Below, in pieces: positions 20,278-29,316 of a stretch of DNA of 64,000 bases. How positions within the stretch are numbered: position 1 is the stretch's first letter; the number at the start of each line of letters is the position of its first letter. This DNA comes from a virus: IMG/VR virus record IMGVR_UViG_3300006112_000008, positions 62,001-126,000 of that record; one strand, 5' to 3'. The translations under genes and the position numbers were made by a program. The notes below the pieces were generated by a model. The model had not been told where the DNA came from, did not search any database, and saw only the letters and a list, made by a program, of their open reading frames with translations.

Positions 20278-21111
20278 TTATTTAATGAGTTTGTTTACCC
20301 TAGTGATATAGCAATTTAAAAGCCCAGCAAATCTATATACAGAATTAAAGTGTAAATTCCATATATTTTCGTTTGTTTTTTCATCTGTGTCTAAACCATA
20401 GTTAATCATATTATCCACCTTGCTGTTGGCTAACTCTAAAGCCTTTAATGTATCTTGAAAAGAAAAACGTAAAGGAGCCTCTGCAATAAAAGTCCACTGT
20501 TTGTTTGAAGATAGGTTAAAGTTATTAAGTGGACCAGTAATAATGAAAGAAAGGTTTGAGCCCCCTATTTGCATCGATGTAGAAGAGGTAGGAGAGTTTT
20601 GGGATATTGTTAATGGTATGGTTAGATCTCCTGTTAAGGTTTGCCCAAATTGGTTACCATTTAAAAAAAGCTTATCTATATTTGAAAAGACTGAAATGGT
20701 ATTTGTAGAGCCCAGCTGAGAAACAGTATATGAATTATAATAATAATTATTTTTATTGTTTTTGTATTTACCTGTAACTAACAATGAGTAATTTGGATTA
20801 TTACTTACAGGCGGAGAGATTTGATAAGTTCTAAAATATTCAGTTAATTTATCTAAATCATATGTAATTCTATTATCAAACGATGTTAATAGGTCAACTA
20901 GCCCTGTTGAATGTATCAACCTTAGGTAAGAATAACATAAAAATTGCTTTTGATATGCTGTTGTTGCAGGCGGAAAAATTATATTGTAAAAATCCTGCAG
21001 GGCCTTTGGTAGTGTCACGGGAGAATAGTTTCTATCTATAAAATAAGAAGGAGTTCCCCCATTTTTGACCCCGGGAAGATTCATTAATAAAGTGGCGTAA
21101 TGATTAACCAT
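20278..21111 (-). CDS. Tail/baseplate structural protein, 277 aa
   Basis: Not recognised. The N-terminal half has a helix-rich segment (ALQDFYNIIFPPATTAYQKQ), then Tyr/Asn-rich stretches. The middle is beta-rich (GDLTIPLTISQNSPTSSTSM) and the C-terminus is helical again (NSVYRFAGLLNCYITRVNKLI). It is located between the tape-measure-distal gene and the hub, the position of tail-tip or tube-initiator proteins. It is followed closely (9 nt) by the hub candidate. Confidence 0.5.
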   Translation of the reverse strand: MVNHYATLLMNLPGVKNGGTPSYFIDRNYSPVTLPKALQDFYNIIFPPATTAYQKQFLCYSYLRLIHSTGLVDLLTSFDNRITYDLDKLTEYFRTYQISPPVSNNPNYSLLVTGKYKNNKNNYYYNSYTVSQLGSTNTISVFSNIDKLFLNGNQFGQTLTGDLTIPLTISQNSPTSSTSMQIGGSNLSFIITGPLNNFNLSSNKQWTFIAEAPLRFSFQDTLKALELANSKVDNMINYGLDTDEKTNENIWNLHFNSVYRFAGLLNCYITRVNKLIK

Positions 21112-21116
21112 ATGAA

Positions 21117-21560
21117 TTAAAGATGATGGTCTACTACGGAAAAAGACATTTGAAAATTGCCCATAAAGTCGGGTTCTGAAAGCATTGTTAAATTTGCATT
21201 AGTGACCACAACAGTAAAGGTTTGCCCGCCCATGGTTATTTGCTGTGTTGTGCCTCTCAATGAAGAAAAAGCTGAGAGATATTGGGAGGCTCCTGGTAAA
21301 TTTTGGGAACAATCAGAAAATAAAGTTCCATTTGCCGTGATATTTCCAACACCCTTACCAAAATGAATATACTTGATAACGTCGTCAAACGTTAAAAAAT
21401 ATTGTATTGTTTCTCCGAGTTGAAGAGTTACGTCGGAATATACTGCTAAACCTGATTGTCCTATTATAGCGTCTAGTGAGGGAATCGTTAAAATAGAAGA
21501 TGCCCCGCCTGTTCCGCGTTTAAAAACATCTCCGGATCCTTGGTAAAAAGTAGCAGCCAT
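21117..21560 (-). CDS. Tail protein downstream of tape measure (tube-like or tail-tip), 147 aa
   Basis: Its length and beta-rich composition are like those of the tail tube protein (146 aa), with alternating strands and a final FQMSFSVVDHHL strand. A tube-initiator or second tube-fold protein is plausible, since tail-tip proteins commonly repeat the tube fold. It starts 12 nt after the tape measure stop, in a leader (AAAGTATAATATAAAAATAT) that closely matches the leader of the 13587 gene. The function is inferred from position. Confidence 0.5.
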   Translation of the reverse strand: MAATFYQGSGDVFKRGTGGASSILTIPSLDAIIGQSGLAVYSDVTLQLGETIQYFLTFDDVIKYIHFGKGVGNITANGTLFSDCSQNLPGASQYLSAFSSLRGTTQQITMGGQTFTVVVTNANLTMLSEPDFMGNFQMSFSVVDHHL

Positions 21561-21571
21561 ATATTTTTATA

Positions 21572-24500
21572 TTATACTTTACCTGCCAAAGCTACAACAG
21601 CATTTGCTAATTTACTGTCATTTAATGCTTTTGTAAGATCTGCTAAATGTTTGGATGCTTCGTCTTGTGGTGAGCTTGCGCCTGAGTCATCCATATCTTT
21701 TCCACCCATGGCTTTTTCAGAAGCTTCTTCAAAGTTATTTTTAACTTCTTTTAACCCGCTAACTACACCTTTAAATTTTTCGGATTCGAGGTCTACCCCG
21801 TATTTTTTAGCTTCTTTCGAAGCTTTATTAAATAGCCCCTCACTTTTTTCCATGTCTGTGAGGAGCTTCTTATTATCTCCACGATAATAATCTTTTATTG
21901 CGCTTATATCTTTTTGAATTTCTTGGTCTTTGTTTCCTTTTGCAGCACTGGCCAATAGTGTATCTACCCCACCTAAAATAGTTTTTCCTTCTTGTTTTTC
22001 AAAGTCTGCTCTAGCTATCGCTGCCTCTTGCCCTGTGATTGTGGCTGCGGTTATGCCGCCCGCAAGATGCCCCCCTTCTGCACCTTTCTTGGCCGTAGAA
22101 TATGCCTTTTGACTAGATAATATACCTAGCTTATCCAGGGATTCTAAAGCAGATAATTGTTTTCTTTCTGCCTCCCCGAGTTTATTTTTGTTTTTCCTCA
22201 GTGTCTCTAGTCTCCCCTTCGCGTCTCCTACATCTTTGTCCATGAACCCGGCATCTTGAATATTCTTTAATGCCTCCTCGGTTAGTCCTGCTCCTGTAGC
22301 TGCGTTGAGTCCTTTAATCGTGTCCCTGTAGTTGTGGGAGATATCATCTGCTCCGGCGCTTACCACGGCCTGCTGAAGTCCTGGTTTTAATTTTTCACCC
22401 TTAGCTGTGTCCCCGAATATTCCCATTATTTGAGCTGCGGTACCCTCGTCAAATTTACCGCCCTCTGCTAATTTTGAAATTGCTTGTGTTATTACTGGGG
22501 CATACCTGCTGGCGTATTTTTTATCCAAAGCTGTGTCCACAGCTACTTGATTTTCTCTAATTTTTTTTACGTTTTCAAAAACCTGTGGATTTGTGGCTTC
22601 GTATAAGCTAGACATGATTGTCCCGCCTACCAAGTCATCTCGCATTAGGGCAGTTGCTCCAGGCGCACCTTTGAGCTTACTACCCACAAAGTCAGAGAGA
22701 CTACCCTGGGGATTCTGTTTAAGATATTCGTCATAACCACTAACTAATTGCTTTTTAGTATAGTCTGCTAAAAAGTCAGATTTGTTTAAACTGGGGTTTT
22801 TCTTCTTCGCCTCTTCAAAAGCTTTTTCACCTCCCGCTCTATCCACCTCAGAAACACCACTGTAGTAAGCGTTAAGTAGAAATTCCTTCTTTACGGCTTG
22901 TGTTGATAGATCTGTGGCTGTATTGAAAAACTTGCTATTTTTCTTGCCCTGCTCCATGTAATATTTGTCAGTCATATTACGCATGAGCTCGGCAGTACTC
23001 ACATTCTCCATACCCTTCTGTTTCTTTATCTCTGAAATAAATTCAGGTAATTGCTGCTGTGAAATTCCTCCCTCCTTGAACTTTTGCATAGCCGCTTGCA
23101 CTGCGGCTAGCTTTTGAGGATCTCCTGCATAGGCCTGCTGCAGCGCAACAAGTCTCAGGTTTTGGTCTGAGCTACCTATTCTTTGTCTTTCTGATATTTG
23201 CTGCGCAACTATTCCTTGTGTTCCTCCCGCTTTTCTAATTTCGCTACTACTCATAGCACTAGATAATGCAGATGCTGTTTGGAATGCTTTTACGGTCATG
23301 TCTGTGGTAGCGGCGGAGCTTAAATATTTTAACCTCGGGTTATTGTTAGCTAATTGTTTTGCCGCGTCTATAGTATCTAGCATTGCATTTATGCTAACCC
23401 CAGCAACCCTTGCGGTAGCTTTCATATCTCTCAAATATTTCTCTATATCTTGAGAGCCTGATTTAGAGGACATATCTACCGCGTCGGATCCCATCAAATT
23501 GCTTATTTTGCTGGTGAGTTCTGCTCCGGACTTATTGCCAAACACGGATCTGGCCGCACTTAGCGTTCCCCCTGCATTTTGCATGAATTGATCAAACTTG
23601 CCTGTAAAAGTGCCCTTACTACCAAGCATACCTAACTCAGCTGACGTTTTATACGCAGAGGTAAAGTCTTCTATATTAAATCCTCTTGTGTTTTCAAAAT
23701 TTATACCAGCATATCTACCTCCAGCTTTCTTATACTGCTGGTATTGCTGAGCCATATACTCAGAGTATGTTTTGGCCTTCATCTTATTTTCAACTTCATT
23801 TAGATAGTCGATATCTATATGTTTATTCGCTGAATTAAAGCCAAGTATGCCTCCGCCGGTTGTTTTGATGTCGGATTCTTTTATACCACTAGATATAAGC
23901 TCCTGTTTTATTTTTTTCTCTATTTCTTTTTTATCTGCAGGACTTGTTGCACTATCATACTCTGCTCTGAGGCTATTTATAGTATTTAACCTAATATCTT
24001 TAGCTTCTCTATTTTTTGTAATATTTTCCGCAACATCTGTTAATTTTGTGCCCTTTATTTTGTTGTAGTCTAGGCCGGCTTCCTCAATAGCTGCTCTTTG
24101 CTTTTGAGCTCTTGTTAAATTTCTTACAACCTCAGGATTTATTATACCGTTAGGATCCGTAGCTTTCTTCAATTCTTCTTCTGTGAGCTTTTTAGAATTT
24201 AAAAGAGTCTTCTTGAGGTGGTCGCTTATATTTTTAGATAATTCTTTTTTATAGTCTGTGGTGTCTTTTTTTAGCTCATTAGCAACTAATGTGTCTACGT
24301 CGCTATCAAGGGCTTCTGCAGTTTCTCTTCTGCTCTTTCCTATTTTTTTAGTTTTCTCGGCGGAGGCTTCGTCTTGAACTCCTATACCTGCCTGTCTAGC
24401 TAACTCAGGATCCGTTATGAGCCGGTCTGTAAACTCTTTATTTAGCTTGTTTCCTGTGGTAGTCAAATCTTCTTTTTTATAAAAGCTTTTCTCTAGAGTG

Positions 24501-24955
24501 CTCATCAATTTAGCTACCTCCCCAGAACTAACACCAGTCTGACGACCAAAGGCACCCATTATATTAGCTCCCTGGAAGCCGGCGAAGGCTTCTTGAGACG
24601 CAGCCATAGGGTTTCCCCCGATAAGAGGAGATAAAAGGCGAGCCATGGGACTATCTGGACCTGCAAGAGTATGTCCAAGAGTATTCAATACTTCATTATT
24701 AGGATCTAAACCTGCTGCTTTAAAAAGCATATTTTGTGAAAACTGCTGAGCCTGCAGTCCCATAAATCCCCTAGTTCGCTCTCTCTGCTGGTATACATCA
24801 TAAATATCCTGATCACCTTCGGGTCTGGGGGCATAATTACCTCCAAAAGCACTGTAAGCTAATAGATTTAATACAGGATTTCCGTAGTTATTGCCTAACG
24901 GCCTATAACTACTATAATTTGGATATCCTTCAAAAGGTGTTACATCTACAGGCAT
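21572..24955 (-). CDS. Tail tape measure protein, 1127 aa
   Basis: The longest helical protein of the tail module: Ala/Lys/Glu/Gln-rich with few aromatic residues over most of its length and long predicted coiled-coil stretches (e.g. the 230-400 region rich in KKEIEKKIKQ-type heptads). It lies directly after the two overlapping frameshifted chaperone frames, the diagnostic position of tape measure genes. By the usual rule of about 1.5 angstrom per residue the tail would be about 170 nm. No lysozyme or peptidase motif was seen. It acts as the ruler for tube assembly and is ejected with the DNA. Confidence 0.8.
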   Translation of the reverse strand: MPVDVTPFEGYPNYSSYRPLGNNYGNPVLNLLAYSAFGGNYAPRPEGDQDIYDVYQQRERTRGFMGLQAQQFSQNMLFKAAGLDPNNEVLNTLGHTLAGPDSPMARLLSPLIGGNPMAASQEAFAGFQGANIMGAFGRQTGVSSGEVAKLMSTLEKSFYKKEDLTTTGNKLNKEFTDRLITDPELARQAGIGVQDEASAEKTKKIGKSRRETAEALDSDVDTLVANELKKDTTDYKKELSKNISDHLKKTLLNSKKLTEEELKKATDPNGIINPEVVRNLTRAQKQRAAIEEAGLDYNKIKGTKLTDVAENITKNREAKDIRLNTINSLRAEYDSATSPADKKEIEKKIKQELISSGIKESDIKTTGGGILGFNSANKHIDIDYLNEVENKMKAKTYSEYMAQQYQQYKKAGGRYAGINFENTRGFNIEDFTSAYKTSAELGMLGSKGTFTGKFDQFMQNAGGTLSAARSVFGNKSGAELTSKISNLMGSDAVDMSSKSGSQDIEKYLRDMKATARVAGVSINAMLDTIDAAKQLANNNPRLKYLSSAATTDMTVKAFQTASALSSAMSSSEIRKAGGTQGIVAQQISERQRIGSSDQNLRLVALQQAYAGDPQKLAAVQAAMQKFKEGGISQQQLPEFISEIKKQKGMENVSTAELMRNMTDKYYMEQGKKNSKFFNTATDLSTQAVKKEFLLNAYYSGVSEVDRAGGEKAFEEAKKKNPSLNKSDFLADYTKKQLVSGYDEYLKQNPQGSLSDFVGSKLKGAPGATALMRDDLVGGTIMSSLYEATNPQVFENVKKIRENQVAVDTALDKKYASRYAPVITQAISKLAEGGKFDEGTAAQIMGIFGDTAKGEKLKPGLQQAVVSAGADDISHNYRDTIKGLNAATGAGLTEEALKNIQDAGFMDKDVGDAKGRLETLRKNKNKLGEAERKQLSALESLDKLGILSSQKAYSTAKKGAEGGHLAGGITAATITGQEAAIARADFEKQEGKTILGGVDTLLASAAKGNKDQEIQKDISAIKDYYRGDNKKLLTDMEKSEGLFNKASKEAKKYGVDLESEKFKGVVSGLKEVKNNFEEASEKAMGGKDMDDSGASSPQDEASKHLADLTKALNDSKLANAVVALAGKV

Positions 24956-24957
24956 TT

Positions 24958-25350
24958 TTATTTATCTGGAGAAGAGCCAGGCGGGGGTTGAGTTGAAATT
25001 TGCTTTTTAGCCGCCTCTAAAATACTACGCATTTCTACAAGTGTTTGCGGCGGCAGGGTTTTTTTCTCCTCAATTTTAAACTCCTTAGCCAGTTCTGGCA
25101 ATTTCAATCCAATATACTTTGTGTGGGCTTCGTCTAGGCTCTTAAACAACTTTTCTGGCTTGCTGGACAATCCCGCAAAGATAGTGTAATCCTTTTGCAA
25201 TCTCTCTTTAAAAAGGTCCAAATATACCTCTTCCTCTAAGTTGCGAAGAATTATTTCCTCCCTAAGTCTTGATAGGCGTTGCGGGTATTTAAAATCAAGC
25301 CAGCCACGTAAATAACCAGTAGTTAAAAACTTTACGCGCTGGCCGTCCAA
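24958..25350 (-). CDS. Frameshift extension of the tail assembly chaperone (-1 frame), 130 codons
   Basis: This frame lacks a convincing own start: its first in-frame initiation codon is TTG at 25350, inside the end of the upstream gene. It continues exactly from the -1 product of the A_AAT_TTT heptamer at 25350-25356 (next codons TTG GAC GGC CAG). The sequence is helical and charged (LRGWLDFKYPQRLSRLREEI) with a Pro-rich end. Together with the upstream 175 residues it would give a protein of about 305 aa, as in the G/GT pair of lambda. Independent translation from TTG is the alternative. Confidence 0.75.
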   Translation of the reverse strand: MDGQRVKFLTTGYLRGWLDFKYPQRLSRLREEIILRNLEEEVYLDLFKERLQKDYTIFAGLSSKPEKLFKSLDEAHTKYIGLKLPELAKEFKIEEKKTLPPQTLVEMRSILEAAKKQISTQPPPGSSPDK

Positions 25351-25874
25351 AAATTTTCAGTCTTTACCTCGTTTGTGAGCTTCACCACTTTTTCTTCAAA
25401 ATCATTAAAGGCCGATAAAAAGGCAGAAAGTTTGAAAGTAGGCCATTTTTGCATATCATTGGCTCTTGCTCTGATATATGTAACACCCTTCTCGGTTTCT
25501 TTAAATGTATTTTTATCTATAGCTTTATACGGTTCACCATCTATAGCTACTAAACATAAACCTAATCTATACGTAGAGATTGTGATAAAATAAGCGTCAT
25601 TATTTTCGGCTATTTCATTCTCCTTATCTTTATTTATTTGGGCTATAACATCATTGTTTTCTTCAACGGTCATAGTCCTTAAAGTAATTGTCATTCTGTC
25701 GTCAAAAAGACTGATTTTTTCTTGAAATGGTTGATCCGATAGTACTGATTTAAAAAAAGCCTCTTTGTCTTCGTCTGATATAATCATGACTTTATTTTTC
25801 TGTGGGCTAGTAGGGTTTTCCAATATTGAGGAAGTTTCGACTTGTTGTGGTTGTTCGTTTTCTTGTGAGTTCAT
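25332..25874 (-). CDS. Tail assembly chaperone (unshifted product), 180 aa
   Basis: An acidic, helical protein with a disordered Gln/Glu/Ser-rich N-terminus (first ~30 residues) and a compact remainder (FKSVLSDQPFQEKISLFDDR, LRTMTVEENNDVIAQI). Last codons are GAA AAT TTT TGG ACG GCC AGC GCG TAA; a -1 slip on A AAT TTT enters the next frame. Size, acidity, overlap with a second frame and location immediately before the tape measure gene match the gpG-type chaperones of long-tailed phages, which coat the tape measure protein during tube assembly. Confidence 0.75.
   Translation of the reverse strand: MNSQENEQPQQVETSSILENPTSPQKNKVMIISDEDKEAFFKSVLSDQPFQEKISLFDDRMTITLRTMTVEENNDVIAQINKDKENEIAENNDAYFITISTYRLGLCLVAIDGEPYKAIDKNTFKETEKGVTYIRARANDMQKWPTFKLSAFLSAFNDFEEKVVKLTNEVKTENFWTASA
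25350..25356 (-). promoter_or_regulatory. Programmed -1 ribosomal frameshift site (A_AAT_TTT)
   Basis: On the coding strand the heptamer is A AAT TTT in the zero frame, a full X_XXY_YYZ slippery sequence (X=A, Y=T). Slippage by -1 continues in the 130-codon frame and bypasses the TAA at 25332-25334. The stop lies five codons downstream, and the context before the tape measure gene is the classic one. No strong downstream stem was obvious by eye. Confidence 0.7.
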
Positions 25875-25877
25875 AGT

Positions 25878-28295
25878 TTATTGATAGGATTGTATTTTAT
25901 ATTCGTCGAGTGAAGATAATTTTAACGTAGCTGGGGTTTTTTTCGCTGTTGCTGAGCTATAACTATCTTTTTCTCCGGATTGGGACTTCTTTAGATTTTT
26001 AAATACTTCGGCGGAAAGATAAAAAGTATCATAATCATCTTTTCCAGGAAACGGTTTTGTATCATTTACATCTTTTTCTTTCCAGGGTGTCAAATTATAT
26101 AGTTCCGTCAACTTTGCATCTTGTTGCGCCATCGTGGTAGGAATAGCATCTATCTCTTTTTGAAGACCATAATAATCTTTTGAGTCTAAAAATCTAAATT
26201 TAAGATCAGTAAACTTTTTATTTTCTTGAAAGATGGAATATTTTATCGGTTCCTTTATTTGATCAAAGTCTTTATTAGTTTGTGTACTAACTGTTTTTAA
26301 ATCTAATGCTCCCTTTAAAATATCCACAACGAAACTCTTCTTATCATAAGTAACACCAATATATTCGTCCTTTTTACCAAAAACAGAACCACTATCTCCA
26401 GCAAACGCCGCGAGGCCTGCTGAAGATAGAAATAAGGCGGAGTCCTTACCGTCAGCCACAATGGTTTTCCCTTGCAGCATAATCTGACTATTTTTAGATT
26501 TTATAGAAATCAATTCGTCTCCCTGGATCAAGAAATCTTTTACGGCCTGAAAAAGAATCCTATCTTTGGAGTAATTTAAAATTTCTGTTTCGGCATAATT
26601 ATAAATACCTAACTTAGATTTAAGTACAATTCCTCCAATATCAGTGATTGCCTTTGTTGCCGGGTCTGGCGATCCAGTGGTAGGAGTTGAAGAATTAGAT
26701 TCAACCACTATTCCGCTCTTATCGCTATAAAAATACTGTGATTTTTCTGTTTTTAATCTAAAGCCTTTATCCGTAGAGGAAATATCTATATCCTCTTTTC
26801 CTGCTATACTTGTCCATCCTCCTACTTTTGCTATGAAATTACGCAAGGGCTGTAAAACTAAATCTTTGGCTGGTTGAATATAAACATTTCCTCCCTCTAA
26901 AACAATGGCGCTATTCCAGGCATCTCTTATGGTTATTCCCCCATTAGGCATTAAATATATGCCTGCAGTCCGTAATTTATATTCGTTTAAGTCTAATTCA
27001 GTAGATTCGTCTACATTAGTTATCTCTGATAAACTTTTCTCTTTAGCAATATCGTCATTAACATAAAAGTCTTTTTTGTGCTTTTTGAAATTTTGATAAG
27101 AGGTTTTTTCGTTAACATAAGCTAAGTAGTCTCTTATCTGTAAAAAATAAGACAAAGGATTTTCTTTGTATATATGAGAAGTATCCCAGTCAAAAGTTTC
27201 TTTTTTATCGTAATCTATGCCTGTGGCATCATCCCCTTTTTGGTCTTCGGGGGCGCTATATCTCAGGGGTACACGTATCCAATTTGTTTTTTCTATGAAT
27301 ACCTCTTTTAAGCTTCTTATATGTACTCCTCCGTCTGTACCTAGATGTAAATCAAATAATCCAGTATCTGGTTTTTGTGGTGTTTTTTCTGGGTCTAAAC
27401 ATCTAACTTCGTCATCGTCGGGTTTTACTAAAAATATATGTAAAAAGTCACCAAGTCTTCCTAAAAAGACCTTAAATCGCTCGATGGCCTTGATTCTTTC
27501 ATTTTCTGTAATCTTGTAAAAATCTTCTTTATCGTCTGGAGTATTCGAAGAAGTTTCTGAAAAAACCGGAGCTCCTGCTGCGTCGGATAAAACAGAAGGC
27601 CTGCCCAATGATTCTGCTGGTATATGGGTTGCTCCGAATTCTGCCATTAATGATTTTCCATCATGCCAAATATTATATTCTCCTAGGGCGGTATAATGCT
27701 GGAAATTGTGGCTAACTATTCTTACCAAGTCATCTAATAAGTGACATTGTACCTGAGCTAACTCTGATGCTTTTAATGTGGCTAGAGTTTGAAATAAACC
27801 CAACAAAACCCCAAATTCGTTAGAAATAACATACTCACCATCCACAACATCGGCAGGTCTTCTATTATTAGGAATAACGGGGTGTTTATCTTTGTGTCCT
27901 ATTCTGTTGGCATCATCATTACTAGCGCAACCAACTCCTGCGGATACCCTACCAGGTATAAATCCAGAGCTTAAATTATTTTGTGGAATAACTCCAATAA
28001 TATAGCAAGTATTAGATCCGCTGCCTGCACACAACACACGACTGCCTGGTTGTGGTATACCGCAATCTTTAAAACCAAAGAAAGAAGCTAGGTGAGAAGA
28101 TATGGCTATACCTTGAATTGTGTTTCCTCCATCAGAAAATGGGGTTATGTTATTTTCGCGCACAACAGACACCGTGTAAGTTGCTGCAGTGGATGTAACT
28201 ACAACGGCAGTAAATAGCGACATCTCGCTTCCTTTAGTGTTGTGTACAGTATGTAGCTGGCGTTTAAAATCTGAAAAAAGAGTATTAAGATCCAT
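25878..28295 (-). CDS. Baseplate central spike, OB-fold plus beta-helix (gp5/gpV-like), 805 aa
   Basis: Residues ~25-115 form an OB-type barrel with the GIPQPGSRVLCAGSGSNTCY then IIGVIPQ pattern typical of gp5/gpV/VgrG N-domains (P..Gd.V.v......v.VlG.iP). Residues ~440-690 carry repeated short strands (GIYLMPNGGITIRDAWNSAI, VYIQPAKDLVLQPL, GIVLKSKLGIYNYAETEILN, QIMLQGKTIVADG), as expected of a trimeric beta-helix. No lysozyme catalytic segment lies between them. The C-terminus is Lys/Ser-rich. It has its own promoter (28309-28336) behind a terminator and starts the baseplate transcription unit. Role: membrane-piercing tip. Confidence 0.75.
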   Translation of the reverse strand: MDLNTLFSDFKRQLHTVHNTKGSEMSLFTAVVVTSTAATYTVSVVRENNITPFSDGGNTIQGIAISSHLASFFGFKDCGIPQPGSRVLCAGSGSNTCYIIGVIPQNNLSSGFIPGRVSAGVGCASNDDANRIGHKDKHPVIPNNRRPADVVDGEYVISNEFGVLLGLFQTLATLKASELAQVQCHLLDDLVRIVSHNFQHYTALGEYNIWHDGKSLMAEFGATHIPAESLGRPSVLSDAAGAPVFSETSSNTPDDKEDFYKITENERIKAIERFKVFLGRLGDFLHIFLVKPDDDEVRCLDPEKTPQKPDTGLFDLHLGTDGGVHIRSLKEVFIEKTNWIRVPLRYSAPEDQKGDDATGIDYDKKETFDWDTSHIYKENPLSYFLQIRDYLAYVNEKTSYQNFKKHKKDFYVNDDIAKEKSLSEITNVDESTELDLNEYKLRTAGIYLMPNGGITIRDAWNSAIVLEGGNVYIQPAKDLVLQPLRNFIAKVGGWTSIAGKEDIDISSTDKGFRLKTEKSQYFYSDKSGIVVESNSSTPTTGSPDPATKAITDIGGIVLKSKLGIYNYAETEILNYSKDRILFQAVKDFLIQGDELISIKSKNSQIMLQGKTIVADGKDSALFLSSAGLAAFAGDSGSVFGKKDEYIGVTYDKKSFVVDILKGALDLKTVSTQTNKDFDQIKEPIKYSIFQENKKFTDLKFRFLDSKDYYGLQKEIDAIPTTMAQQDAKLTELYNLTPWKEKDVNDTKPFPGKDDYDTFYLSAEVFKNLKKSQSGEKDSYSSATAKKTPATLKLSSLDEYKIQSYQ

Positions 28296-28308
28296 ATGTG
28301 ATTAATTT

Positions 28309-28336
28309 AATATAGATTGCTTGTTCTATATTGCAA
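28309..28336 (-). promoter_or_regulatory. Promoter for the spike/tape-measure/baseplate unit
   Basis: Minus-strand TTGCAA (28331-28336), 16-nt spacer, TATATT (28309-28314), ending 13 nt before the spike start codon. It lies just downstream of the terminator at 28342-28379, so it probably restarts transcription. The -35 hexamer equals that before the sheath gene and the 62894 gene. Confidence 0.5.
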
Positions 28337-28341
28337 GAAAT

Positions 28342-28379
28342 AAAAAGGCCTCACCAGAATTAACCAGTGAGGCCTTTTT
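28342..28379 (-). terminator. Intrinsic terminator after tail tube gene
   Basis: A perfect 13-bp inverted repeat (AAAAAGGCCTCAC / GTGAGGCCTTTTT) with a 12-nt loop. The A-run on one side and T-run on the other make it usable in both directions. It lies 20 nt past the tail tube stop codon in an intergenic gap of 104 nt. Confidence 0.9.
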
Positions 28380-28399
28380 ATTATGATTTATTATTTTTA

Positions 28400-28840
28400 T
28401 TAACCTTGAGAAAGCTCTAAGAACTCAATCGTGATATTATCTAATACTGTAAGTCCCTCTGCCTCAGCCGTGAGATTGTAGCTAGAAACAATTGCTCCCT
28501 TAGCTGTGAGGCTATAGCCACCAGCGGCGCAATTACTTCCCTTTCCTCCAGACATCGCGAAAGTTAAAGTACCCGGAGTACAGGCCGACCAACCCTCGCT
28601 ACTGAATATATCTGAGGCTCCGTCTGCAATAAGTCTGGCGATGGTTACTTGCCCCACTGGGTAAGTGGCGTAAATGATAGCGCTTTGATTTCCAATTGTT
28701 CTGCGGCGCTGAATCTGCTGCTGATACGTGATTTGTACTTGAGTAGCAGCGGCAACTACACCACCCCATGTAATTATACAATTATCTGCTGTTACTGGGG
28801 TTTTGATTGTTGTATCTTGACGTTGAAATAAATCGGCCAT
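28400..28840 (-). CDS. Tail tube protein, 146 aa
   Basis: A short, beta-rich, evenly polar protein following the sheath gene (with two small genes between), as in most contractile tails. Segments VQITYQQQIQRRRTI and ATYPVGQVTIARLIAD then a final LDNITIEFLELSQG strand resemble the tube fold (two beta sheets and one helix), and the length matches the family (about 140-165). It has a strong ribosome site (AAAGGGAGAAAA) behind a TATAAACA box and is followed by a strong terminator, as expected for a major virion protein. Confidence 0.7.
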   Translation of the reverse strand: MADLFQRQDTTIKTPVTADNCIITWGGVVAAATQVQITYQQQIQRRRTIGNQSAIIYATYPVGQVTIARLIADGASDIFSSEGWSACTPGTLTFAMSGGKGSNCAAGGYSLTAKGAIVSSYNLTAEAEGLTVLDNITIEFLELSQG

Positions 28841-28859
28841 AGTAGTTTTCTCCCTTTAT

Positions 28860-28867
28860 TGTTTATA
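28860..28867 (-). promoter_or_regulatory. Late-promoter-like TATAAACA box before tail tube gene
   Basis: The minus strand reads TATAAACAATAAAGGGAG before the tube start. It differs at one position from the T4 late consensus TATAAATA and shares the AACAAT spacer with the sheath and 39274 leaders. Confidence 0.3.
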
Positions 28868-29077
28868 TTATTTTAAATTAATTAATCCTAATTGTCTAGC
28901 TACATCGTTAAAATTTTTATCTTCTCCCTTAGTGTATCTGATCCAAGCTTTGCCGTCTCCTATAATTCTATATATAACGTTAGGAGTTCCATCATCAGAA
29001 TATATTAATAGCCCTGTAGCTTTATCTGTATCTAATAATAGAGGTTCTCTAAAATCGCCAGTAACTACAACTCTCAT
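28868..29077 (-). CDS. Small conserved-looking tail protein, 69 aa
   Basis: Not recognised. Beta-rich start (MRVVVTGDFREPLLLDTDKA) then a YRIIGDGKAWIRYTKGE segment and a helical end. The start ATG overlaps the stop of the preceding 79-aa gene (TAATG), so it is translationally coupled. It is placed between sheath and tube genes. Possible small tail-assembly or structural factor. Confidence 0.5.
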   Translation of the reverse strand: MRVVVTGDFREPLLLDTDKATGLLIYSDDGTPNVIYRIIGDGKAWIRYTKGEDKNFNDVARQLGLINLK

Positions 29078-29316
29078 TATATTCCTAGTAGTGATTTGGT
29101 TTTTTGTATTTGGTGTTGAATTTTCTCCTGCTCCATCAATTTAGCAATTTCTGCTATATGTGCTGGAGATTCTTCGTTTCCAGATATGTCTAATTTCTTA
29201 AATACTTCGGAGGTTCCAGGATAAGTATTTGCTCTTTTCCAAAGATGGTCTGCCTCTTCTTGAGACAGACCTATCTCTAGAGCTTGATCAAAAAATCCCT
29301 GTTTAACCAACTCCAT
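29077..29316 (-). CDS. Small helical protein with recurrent GLSxxEA motif, 79 aa
   Basis: Starts within the sheath stop codon (TAATG coupling). The N-terminus, GFFDQALEIGLSQEEADHLW followed by KRA, matches a helical-hairpin motif found repeatedly in head proteins of this phage (for example YYEGVLERAREYGLSDAEAL in the 38270-39274 protein). The C-terminal half is a charged helix. Function unknown; the motif suggests a shared interaction or packaging signal. Confidence 0.5.
   Translation of the reverse strand: MELVKQGFFDQALEIGLSQEEADHLWKRANTYPGTSEVFKKLDISGNEESPAHIAEIAKLMEQEKIQHQIQKTKSLLGI

Noticed and set aside
25878-28295. Lysozyme domain in the spike, as in T4 gp5
   Set aside because: No E-x8-D/C-x5-T or other muramidase pattern is visible between the OB barrel and the beta-helix.
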